DNA from: CAYNYF01 sp964401385
GTDB taxonomy: Bacteria; Planctomycetota; Phycisphaerae; SM23-33
Assembly: GCA_964401385.1 (NCBI GenBank)
Contig: CAYNYF010000101.1
Span: forward strand, 1 to 12,712
Direction of reading: 5' to 3'
DNA: 12,712 nt
Of the stretch, positions 6,388 to 12,712 are shown piece by piece. Below the pieces are notes generated by a model. The model ran no database searches. It worked only from the letters and a program-made list of their open reading frames with translations, and was not told the origin of the DNA. Made by a program: the position numbers and the translations under genes. How positions within the stretch are numbered: position 1 is the stretch's first letter; the number at the start of each line of letters is the position of its first letter.

Positions 6388-7590
6388 CTATTCCACCGCC
6401 AGGGGCGGCAGCCGCTTGAGCTTGCGCACCTTCCGCTCCCAGCCCAGGGCGCCGTAATACGGCCCGACGATGCCGGCCAGCTTCAGGCACGCCAGCGCCG
6501 CGTAGCAGGTCACGCGGGTCGTGATGAAGTCCGTCTTCCTGGCCCTGCTCGGCCCGTAATACTTTACCGGCTCGTCCTCGCCGCGGAAGGCGCCGTCCGA
6601 CATCGGGTCGGCGCGGTTGCGGACTTGCAGCGGCAGCACGTGCTTTTCCAGCATCGAGGCGGACCAGTCGCGGTAGCTCTCGTCGCCGGTGACCGCGCTC
6701 AGCTCGATCAGGAACGTGCACATGCAGGGCAGGGCGGAAAGGATTTTCAGCGGGCTCTTGACGTTGTCGAGAATCCACCGGCCGTGGCGAAGGCAGGCGC
6801 GGAGATACCTTTCGTCCCCGGTCGCCAGGGAAGCGCACAGCAGGCTGACCATCATCCCGTCGTCGTTGAGGACGACGCCGGCCTTGTCCGTGTGGTGGGC
6901 GTCCAGCCGCCTGCTGACGATCGCCCCGTCGGCGCGAACGAATCGCCGCAGGGTCTGCCGGCCCAGGCGCACGAGGCCGTCGAGGTATGCCCGCCTGCCG
7001 GTGGCCTTGTGGAGGTAGTAGAACATCGGCCCGTCGCCGGCCTGGTAGCTGCCGGTCGCGACGTCGCGCTTCTTGCGGTCCAGGTGCACCTGCCCCACCG
7101 GCCAGCCCGACGGGCCCCAGGCGTTCGCCTTGAACCATTTTTCATAATCCACCGCTCGACGGAGGTAGTCTTCCCGGCCGGTGGCGCGGTAGAGGAACAA
7201 AAGACCCAGGCACGCCTCGGTGGCGTCGCGCGGGGCGGCGTAGGAGCTTTGCGGAATCTGCTCGCGGATGGCGTACTGCCGATGCGGCTCGCCCGGCGAG
7301 TCGTAAATCTGGAGGGCCTTGATATACTCCCCCGCCAGCAGCGCCGACTTCAGGAAGGCAGCTTCCCGCGTCAGCTCCCACCCCGCCAGCAGCACGAAGA
7401 TTCCGCGGGCCTGGGTCCAGTTCAGCCCCAGCACGGTCCTGCCGTCGCCCAGGTAGCGGGTGTAGATGAACCGCCCGTGGTTGGCGTCCCAGTAGGGCTT
7501 GCGCGTGAGGCACTGGCTGTTGACGAACCAGCGCGCGGCCGACAGGCCCGCCCGTCTGAATTTGTCCACCCGCCGATGAGCGGTTTTCAT
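6388..7590 (-). CDS. Helical (alpha/alpha) barrel sugar-enzyme-like protein
   Basis: A 400-residue cytoplasmic protein, start at 7590 supported by GGAGA eight bases upstream; the open frame runs on far upstream but antisense to another gene, so longer starts are rejected. Repeated helix pairs of the pattern (A)TGREDYLRRA / ATGDERYLRACLRHG are typical of (alpha/alpha)6 barrels, such as N-acylglucosamine 2-epimerase, GH88/GH105 and related enzymes. It is clearly paralogous to the protein at 9236-10453. Shared blocks are WFVNSQC / WYVNTQC, GRFIY, RDATEAC / RDGATAC, QAGDGPMFYY / QAGGGLALYY and LNDDGMMV / YGNDDFVL. No signal peptide is seen, so it acts on imported sugars if it is an enzyme. I cannot assign a reaction or catalytic residues. 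It is the first gene of a probable two-gene operon with the FG-GAP protein. Confidence 0.82.
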   Translation of the reverse strand: MKTAHRRVDKFRRAGLSAARWFVNSQCLTRKPYWDANHGRFIYTRYLGDGRTVLGLNWTQARGIFVLLAGWELTREAAFLKSALLAGEYIKALQIYDSPGEPHRQYAIREQIPQSSYAAPRDATEACLGLLFLYRATGREDYLRRAVDYEKWFKANAWGPSGWPVGQVHLDRKKRDVATGSYQAGDGPMFYYLHKATGRRAYLDGLVRLGRQTLRRFVRADGAIVSRRLDAHHTDKAGVVLNDDGMMVSLLCASLATGDERYLRACLRHGRWILDNVKSPLKILSALPCMCTFLIELSAVTGDESYRDWSASMLEKHVLPLQVRNRADPMSDGAFRGEDEPVKYYGPSRARKTDFITTRVTCYAALACLKLAGIVGPYYGALGWERKVRKLKRLPPLAVE

Positions 7591-7731
7591 AACTGTTTTC
7601 TCCGACAGATCGCCCGGACGCGGCCTTGCATCTGGGCCCGCCTGCCCGCATGATGTTATCTGCGCCGGCGGCCGGAGCATCATTGTACTTCTTCGGCCGG
7701 ACGTCAAGCCGACGCGGGGAGATTTGGCAAA
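7591..7731. promoter_or_regulatory. Divergent promoter region
   Basis: This 141-base gap lies between divergent genes. On the minus strand TTGACG (7707-7702) and TACAAT (7687-7682) are good -35 and -10 matches, but only 14 bases apart, shorter than the usual 16-18. ATGATG at 7650-7655 and CATCAT at 7678-7683 form a short inverted repeat around CGCCGGCG, possibly an operator. GGCAGGCGGGC occurs on the minus strand at 7646-7636, a dispersed repeat also present near 345-370. The plus-strand gene has GGGGAG at 7716-7721. No plus-strand promoter is convincing. Confidence 0.3.
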
Positions 7732-9165
7732 ATGACCATCCACAGCTTCCAGGCCAATCAGTACCGCGGGGCGATCCTCCCGGAAGGCTCCGGGCTTTCC
7801 GAGCTGGCGGCCGCGGCCGGCGACTACCGCATCATGCTGGGCCGCGTGCTGGAAGCGATCCTCGAGAGATACCAGCGCCGCGGCGACTACCACTTCGTCG
7901 ACACCAAGCTGAGCCTCTTCGACGGGCACGACTTCGCCGACGACGATGCCGTCCGCGGGCCCGGCGTCATCTACGGCTGGATTCAGGGGCGCGGGCTGGA
8001 GGCCCTGGCCGGCCATGAGGCGTGGCTCCGCCGGTGCCCGCACGTGGACGACTCGCTGCGAGAGAGCCTCTGCCCGCGGGTCGGCCGCATGATGTCCGAG
8101 GTGCTCGACCGGATGGAAGCGATCCGCGCGTCCAACCGCGGGCGGCTTTTCTTCAGCATGTCCACGGAAGGTACGCCGCTGCGCATGTCGCAGGACGGTC
8201 GGATGGTCGCGCATGAGCTTCCGCCCGACGCTCCGGCCAACACCACGGAACTTTTCTACGTCAAGGGCATGGCCGCGGCGGCGCAGGTGCTGGGCGACGA
8301 GGAAAGATTCGCCGAGGCGCGGGCGTGGTATAAGAAAATCGACCGCGACATCCGTGACGGCCGGTACGCTTCCGACCAGCAGCCGCTGGACCCGGCCAAC
8401 CCCGCCATCGGCGCGGTCCCCGGCCGCCACGGACACGGGGCGAGGATGCTGGGTCTGGGGGCGGCGGCGCTGTTCCTGGAGTGCACGGGCGATCCGGTCT
8501 ACCAGGAGATGGGCCTGGCCTACCTCGACCACGTCCTGCGACACCACGTGAACCTCCAGGCCGACAGCGACACCTCCAAAAAGTACGACATGTGGGAGTT
8601 CGTCGACGACGACGGCAGGCCGTATCTGGAGCCGGGCGGCGTGCTGCGGAGCGACCCCGGACACGCCTGCGAGTGCGTGGGCCTGGCGCTGAAACTTCTG
8701 GGGGCCGGTGAGAAGCGGGCCACGCTGAAATCTGTAAGCGGCGACAGCCTAAAGACTTATATGGACGTGCTGCCGGCCATGCTGGAGCGGAATTTCGCCA
8801 ACGGTTTCGCCCCGGTCGGGGCGGGCATCGTCAAGGCGTTTGACCTGGGCTCGCGCCGGCCCCTCCGCAGCGACATGCCCTGGTGGTCGCTGCCGGAGAC
8901 GATGCGGGCGGCGCTGGGGGCATGCCGCGTGGTGCCCGCCGACCGGCGCCCCCGGTTCGTGGAGATCGCGCGCGCCTGCTCCAATGCCTTCCTCGGCGAC
9001 TTCGTCCGCCGGGATCTGCACCTGATGGCCTACCAGACGATCGACAGCGAAGCCCGGCCGATCGACTTGATCCCCGCGACGCCCGACGCCGACCCCGGCT
9101 ATCACACCGGCCTGAGCGTGATCGACTATCTGGACCTGCTCGAAGAACTGACCGGCGCGGGCTAA
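7732..9165 (+). CDS. N-acylglucosamine 2-epimerase (AGE)-superfamily-like protein
   Basis: A 477-residue cytoplasmic protein with the look of an (alpha/alpha)6 barrel. YGWIQGRGLEALA (81-93) resembles the first AGE helix pair. DPGHACECVGLAL (308-320) matches the PGH-x-x-E motif whose His is catalytic in AGE enzymes. PWWSLPETMRAAL (383-395) matches the W-x-x-x-E segment, and DADPGYHTGLSVIDYL (452-467) may supply the final His. AGE-family enzymes epimerise or isomerise free sugars at C2 through a cis-enediol. This protein is longer than the usual ~400 residues because of an extended N-terminus and inserts. GGGGAG lies 10 bases before the ATG. It starts a likely operon with the gene at 9236 and is divergent from that gene's paralogue. 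Substrate unknown; a glycosidase or lyase of the same fold is an alternative. Confidence 0.75.
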   Translation: MTIHSFQANQYRGAILPEGSGLSELAAAAGDYRIMLGRVLEAILERYQRRGDYHFVDTKLSLFDGHDFADDDAVRGPGVIYGWIQGRGLEALAGHEAWLRRCPHVDDSLRESLCPRVGRMMSEVLDRMEAIRASNRGRLFFSMSTEGTPLRMSQDGRMVAHELPPDAPANTTELFYVKGMAAAAQVLGDEERFAEARAWYKKIDRDIRDGRYASDQQPLDPANPAIGAVPGRHGHGARMLGLGAAALFLECTGDPVYQEMGLAYLDHVLRHHVNLQADSDTSKKYDMWEFVDDDGRPYLEPGGVLRSDPGHACECVGLALKLLGAGEKRATLKSVSGDSLKTYMDVLPAMLERNFANGFAPVGAGIVKAFDLGSRRPLRSDMPWWSLPETMRAALGACRVVPADRRPRFVEIARACSNAFLGDFVRRDLHLMAYQTIDSEARPIDLIPATPDADPGYHTGLSVIDYLDLLEELTGAG

Positions 9166-9235
9166 AGCGCCCTGCGGACCGGCCCGAGCGATCGTTCCGT
9201 GAAAGGCATCCGCCGCAAGGGAAGGAAGATTATCA

Positions 9236-10453
9236 ATGGACCCCCGCATCCACGCCCGCTACCTGGGCCACGCAACCACGGCCGCGAACTGGTACGTCAA
9301 TACCCAGTGCACCCGGCAGAGGCCCTGGGGGCCGGTGCATGAGCCCGCCGACGAAGGCAGGTTCATCTACGAGGTGTACAAGGGCACGCGCTGGATGCGC
9401 GGCTCCGGCGTGTGGGCCCAGGCGATGGCCATCATGGACCTGTTCGACGTGGCCGATCGCACCGGCAGCCACAAGTACGCCCACGCGGCCGAGGCCGGCG
9501 TCCGCTACCTCCTGTCACTCCAATGCCTGGACGTGCGCTACCCGGCCTGTCAGGGCGCCTTCTGGGAGCACGTGCCCAACGACACCATCAGCCTCGTCCG
9601 CGACGGGGCGACCGCCTGCTTCGCCCTGGACTACCTGTACGCCCGCACCGGCCGGCAGGAGTACCTCGACCGGGCGAAGATGTTCTGCGACTGGTACATG
9701 CAGTATGGGACCAAGGCCGAGCACTGCTGGCCGTACCTGTACTTCGACTTCACCAGGCGGATCGGACACAGCGAGGTCGCGGCCGACGATCCCGGCCCCG
9801 ATGGGAAGGCACGCACCGAAGGCGTCGACGGCGACTGGCAGGCCGGCGGCGGCCTGGCGCTGTACTACACGGGTCTGCTCTCGGGCCAGGAGAAGTACCT
9901 CGAAGAGGGCCTCCGGCCGATGCTGGAAAAGGTCGTCGCCATCTACGACGCCTCCGGCGACGACCCCGCCATGGCCGGCTGGCACGGCCGGACGCCCATC
10001 ACCTACGGCAACGATGACTTCGTCCTGATTGCCCTCATGGCCGGCTGCCGCTACTGGAAGGACGACCGCTACCTGCGGCACGTCCAGAAGCGCACCCGCG
10101 TCCACCTCGACTGGATGGCCGACGACGGATCCTACCCTAACTTCGGCGCGACCTTCGTCTCCAGCATCGAGCACCTCGAGTATCTCAAGCTGGCAGAAGA
10201 ATTCGGCTTCAGCGAGCACGTCGACGAGGTGCGGGCCGCGATCGAAAAGTCCGCCCAGTTCGGACTGACACTCCAGGAACGCTCGTTGAACGACCCCTTT
10301 TATTACGGCGGCCTGTACGGCCAAACCGACTACGGCGTCGAGCGCGATCGTATCCACCAGCGCTCCACCGGCTACTCCATTAACTTCTATCTCAAGCTGA
10401 CCGCCGGCCCCTGGCCGCGAACCTTCAGCTCCTACGGCTGGGGCAAGATGTGA
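9236..10453 (+). CDS. Helical (alpha/alpha) barrel protein, paralogue of the 7590-6388 gene
   Basis: A 405-residue cytoplasmic protein without a signal peptide. GAAGGAAG at 9221-9228 is the ribosome site. It aligns with the minus-strand protein encoded at 7590-6388 over roughly the first 270 residues: WYVNTQC (19-25), GRFIYEVY (41-48), RDGATACFALDYLYARTGRQEYL (in two parts, 122-144), QAGGGLALYY (202-211) and GNDDFVLIAL (258-267). The C-terminal third, with GGLYGQTDYGVERDR at 358-372, has no obvious match in the paralogue. Repeated helix pairs point to an (alpha/alpha) barrel, as in sugar epimerases and unsaturated glucuronyl hydrolases. It follows the AGE-like gene by 70 bases on the same strand. 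No catalytic assignment is possible; a role in sugar processing is inferred from fold and neighbours. Confidence 0.82.
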   Translation: MDPRIHARYLGHATTAANWYVNTQCTRQRPWGPVHEPADEGRFIYEVYKGTRWMRGSGVWAQAMAIMDLFDVADRTGSHKYAHAAEAGVRYLLSLQCLDVRYPACQGAFWEHVPNDTISLVRDGATACFALDYLYARTGRQEYLDRAKMFCDWYMQYGTKAEHCWPYLYFDFTRRIGHSEVAADDPGPDGKARTEGVDGDWQAGGGLALYYTGLLSGQEKYLEEGLRPMLEKVVAIYDASGDDPAMAGWHGRTPITYGNDDFVLIALMAGCRYWKDDRYLRHVQKRTRVHLDWMADDGSYPNFGATFVSSIEHLEYLKLAEEFGFSEHVDEVRAAIEKSAQFGLTLQERSLNDPFYYGGLYGQTDYGVERDRIHQRSTGYSINFYLKLTAGPWPRTFSSYGWGKM

Positions 10454-10524
10454 TCACCCCGCGACTGCAAGCTTCACGCCCGCAGGCCACGCCCTCCCCA
10501 GCCAAGACCAACCACAACTACGCG

Positions 10525-11560
10525 GGGACAGACACTATATTGGCTCCTCCGCGCGCACCTCTCCATCCTCACCCCTACACTCGTCCCCATCCAGTGGAAC
10601 ACCCAAGGCCTCCGTCGACGCATGACCAGGCGCAGCTCGGCCCCATCCCCACGCCGACAAACGATCAAACGATAATCAAGTCAAGTACCTCGGGACAGAC
10701 ACTAGATGCCTACCTCCCCCGCCCCCCGCCCTCCAGGCGTCACCCCGGGCCTCAGTCCCATCCAGTCCAATACCTAAAGCCTCCGTCAACCCATGACTCG
10801 GCGCAGCCCCACCCCATCCCCACGGCGACGCACCATCAAGCGATAATCAGGTAAACCGCTCAGGGACAGACAGTAGATGCCTACGTCCCCCGCCCCCCGC
10901 CCTCCAGGCGTCACCCGTGGGCTGGCTGCCATCCGGTCGAGCACGCAAAGCCTCCGCCAACCGATGGCCAGGCGCAGCGCAGGCCCGTCGCCATGGCGAG
11001 AGGGGCTCAAAGGATAATTAGCTAAACTCCTCAGGGACAGAGACTATATGCCTATATCCGCCGCCGCTAGCCGCCCAAGCGTCACCCGTGGGCTGGCTGC
11101 CATCCGGTCGAGCACGCAAACCCTCCGCCAACCGATGGCCAGGGGCAGCGCAGGCCCGTCGCCATGGCGAGAGGGGCTCAAAGGATAATTAGGTAAACTC
11201 AGCAGGGACAGACACTATATGCCTATATCCGCCGCCGCTAGCCGGGCAGGCGTCACCCGTCGCCTGGCTGCCATCCGGTGGAGCACGCAAAGCGTCCGCC
11301 AACCGATGACGAACCGCACGTGGGCCGCCTCCCCACGCGGACAAAGGATCAAAGGATAATCAGGTGAAGTCACCAGGGACAGACACTATATGGGTATATG
11401 CCCGGTCCCCAGGCCTGCAGCGGTGCCCGCCGGCCTGGCGTCCATTAAATCCATCACCGAGACGCTCCCACAATCCATTACCCGCGTGGTCGTAGGTTCG
11501 GTGGCGGTGCGCACAGTGTAAGGAAGGGGAGGGGAAAGTGCCAAGGGACAGACACTATAT
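10525..11560. repeat. Seven-copy tandem array of ~171-bp units
   Basis: The core GGGACAGACACTATAT starts at 10525, 10692, 10863, 11034, 11205, 11376 and 11545, giving spacings of 167, 171, 171, 171, 171 and 169. Copies 1, 5, 6 and 7 match it exactly; copy 2 reads TAGAT at the end, copy 3 has two changes and copy 4 one. Before most cores lies an A/T-rich stretch of the form GATAATNAGGTNAA, and after them GCCTATAT or similar. Flanks of the outer units have drifted, while central units are close to identical. The A/T-rich stretch places stop codons in all three plus-strand frames in several units, so this is not a coding repeat. It fills the 3'-3' gap between 9236-10453 and parB. Possible identities are a segregation or replication element, REP/IS200-type palindromic repeats, or small RNA genes in tandem; none is proven. 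Confidence 0.9.
10863..11204. repeat. Two near-identical units within the array
   Basis: Units 3 (10863-11033) and 4 (11034-11204) share a 122-base stretch with only three differences, from GCGTCACCC through the end of TAAACTC. Each carries the perfect palindrome CGCCATGGCG, absent from the other units. Their first ~40 bases differ more: unit 3 starts like unit 2, and unit 4 starts like unit 5. This marks a recent duplication whose ends do not fall at the unit boundaries. Confidence 0.85.
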
Positions 11561-11590
11561 ATACCCCGTGCACATCCCCGGCCAATGCCC

Positions 11591-12559
11591 TCAACTCTCC
11601 AACTCGGCACCCAGCTTCCCCACGATCCGGTCGAAGTCCTCGAGGCTGTAATAATCGATCAGGACCTGGCCGGCGTGCTTGCCCGGCCTTTGGCGGATAC
11701 TCACCTTGGTCCCCACGGCTCGGGTGAGCTGGACCTCGACGTCGCGGATGTACGCAGAGGGCGCCTGGCGCTGCCCACGTTCCTGCCGGGTTTGGCTGGT
11801 GCGACCCTGACCACTCCGGAGAAGCTCTTCAAGCTGCCGGACCGACAGCCTTTCCTGAGCGCAGCGCTTTGCCAGCGTCCTCTGCAAGTCCACGTCATCA
11901 GTGACACCGGCTAGAACCTTGGCGTGGCCAAAGGTCAGATGGCCGGAGAGGATAAGCTCCCGGACATCCTCGGATAACCCAAGCAGGCGCAGGTGGTTAG
12001 CAATGGTCGCGCGGGGCTCGCCGAGACGATCGGCCACCTCCTGCTGGTTTAGGGCGAACCGATCGATGAGTTCCCGGTACGCTGACGCGCGCTCGACCGG
12101 GTTCAAATCCGCGCGGTGGAGGTTTTCCACGAGCGCCAGCTCCAGGAGGTGTGCGCCGCTGGCCGGCCGCACGATGCACGGCAGCTCCGACAGACCGGCG
12201 AGCTTGGCGGCTCGCAGGCGGCGCTCGCCGGCGATCAGCCGGTACTCGGTAGCGCCTGCGTCCGATGGCATCGCGGCGACGAGGATCGGCTGGAGCAGGC
12301 CGTGCTCCCGCAGCGTGGCGGCCAGCGCGGCTAGCGAGGGCTCGTCGAAGTCGCGCCGCGGTTGGTACGGGTTGGGCTCGATCCCGTCGACGGGCAGCAT
12401 CAGTGTGGCCGTGGGCTCTGGGGGCGACGGCGTAGCCTCCGGCGGCGTGGTGTCGGCGGGGGCGGCGCGGTACTCGCCAACAGGCGGAGTTTGGTCGGAA
12501 GAGGGGATCAGGCTGGCCAGTCCTCGGCCGAGACGTGGCTGTTTTGGGTCGCGAGGCAT
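11591..12559 (-). CDS. parB: Chromosome-partitioning protein ParB
   Basis: A 322-residue ParB/Spo0J-family DNA-binding CTPase that loads at parS sites and works with ParA in origin segregation. The N-terminal LGRGLASLIP box (10-19) is the short ParA-contacting segment typical of chromosomal ParB. A Pro/Thr-rich linker (about 21-52) follows. The CTP-binding domain shows NPYQPRRDF (63-71), the GERRLRAAK motif (111-119) and ENLHRADLNPVERA (145-158). A helix-turn-helix lies at about 170-194 (LNQQEVADRLGEPRATIANHL, in part), and the C-terminal dimerisation domain is at about 270-318. AAAGGAG ends six bases before the ATG. parA is usually directly upstream; no parA is present in the 153 bases available here, so it is either further right or elsewhere. 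Repeat array lies immediately downstream. Confidence 0.95.
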   Translation of the reverse strand: MPRDPKQPRLGRGLASLIPSSDQTPPVGEYRAAPADTTPPEATPSPPEPTATLMLPVDGIEPNPYQPRRDFDEPSLAALAATLREHGLLQPILVAAMPSDAGATEYRLIAGERRLRAAKLAGLSELPCIVRPASGAHLLELALVENLHRADLNPVERASAYRELIDRFALNQQEVADRLGEPRATIANHLRLLGLSEDVRELILSGHLTFGHAKVLAGVTDDVDLQRTLAKRCAQERLSVRQLEELLRSGQGRTSQTRQERGQRQAPSAYIRDVEVQLTRAVGTKVSIRQRPGKHAGQVLIDYYSLEDFDRIVGKLGAELES

Positions 12560-12712
12560 TTCGGACTCCTTTCCTTTACTTGGCGTCCTGGTAGGGTCTA
12601 GTCCGTGCGGCCAAGTGGTTCAATGGGGCTAAGGTTACCGGAGCCGGCGTCGTTTGCAAGCGTCTTGTCAAAGTCTTGTGTCCGGGGGGGTGGCATGCTG
12701 AGGAATGCAGGG
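12560..12712 (-). promoter_or_regulatory. Upstream region of parB
   Basis: No credible gene is visible in these 153 bases. On the minus strand there is an exact TTGACA (12671-12666) but no A/T-rich -10 at the right distance. A weak alternative is TTGCAA followed 16 bases later by TAACCT. GTCTTGT is directly repeated at 12662-12668 and 12673-12679. One minus-strand frame is open from the window edge to a TAA close to parB, but its Pro/Thr-rich translation does not look like a ParA C-terminus. Confidence 0.3.

Noticed and set aside
8541..8560. CCACGTGAA as a parS site
   Set aside because: Only the centre matches the parS consensus; the outer bases do not, and the site is inside a coding region. 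Other CACGTG occurrences fare no better.
7591..8664. Upstream extension of the 6388-7590 minus-strand gene to 758 residues
   Set aside because: The extra 358 residues are antisense to the AGE-like gene and resemble no protein. A good ribosome site and the region aligned with the paralogue support the start at 7590.
10450..10854. Plus-strand open frame of 134 residues in the repeat array, and short minus-strand ones across it
   Set aside because: They are Pro/His- or Arg-rich translations of repeat units, with stops in the A/T-rich segment of each later unit and no ribosome site worth noting.
10525..11560. CRISPR array
   Set aside because: The period is about 171 bases, the stretches between cores are themselves homologous, and no cas gene is nearby.
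10525..11560. Integron cassette array
   Set aside because: There are no cassette genes between repeats, no attC-like R box pairs that I can see, and no integrase.

Overview
The window is GC-rich bacterial DNA with Shine-Dalgarno-led genes. The gene mix suggests an environmental Planctomycetota-type (PVC) bacterium: a secreted beta-helix glycosidase, a secreted FG-GAP repeat protein, several cytoplasmic barrel-fold sugar enzymes, and intergenic ACGAAT/ATTCGTG repeats. This placement is an inference; no rRNA or other marker confirms it. The ParB gene at the right end looks chromosomal.

Layout. 1-89: last codons of a membrane-protein gene entering from the left. 90-389: intergenic, with a long imperfect hairpin and GGCAGGCGGGC repeats. 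390-1196 (-): TIM-barrel-like protein of unknown function, divergent from 1370-3106 (+), a secreted GH110-type alpha-galactosidase homologue. After a 217-base gap holding three possible RNA hairpins come 3324-4373 (+), a zinc-less MDR dehydrogenase, and 4390-5169 (+), a hydroxypyruvate isomerase-like TIM barrel, 16 bases apart and probably co-transcribed. A perfect 19-bp inverted repeat fills the gap to the convergent minus-strand pair: 7590-6388 (helical-barrel protein), then 6348-5245 (secreted FG-GAP protein). Divergent from that pair are 7732-9165 (AGE-like epimerase-superfamily protein) and 9236-10453, a paralogue of the 7590-6388 protein. 10454-11590 has no credible gene; it holds a tandem array of about 171-bp units. 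11591-12559 (-) is parB.

Working together: the left ten kilobases look like a small carbohydrate-use locus. GH110 would release terminal alpha-galactose outside the cytoplasm. The dehydrogenase, the isomerase and the three helical-barrel proteins, none with a signal peptide, would process sugars inside. Substrates cannot be assigned from sequence alone.

The most unusual structure is the repeat array beside parB. Seven copies of GGGACAGACACTATAT or a close variant are spaced 167, 171, 171, 171, 171 and 169 bases apart. The core is better conserved than the sequence between copies, and the units are not coding.
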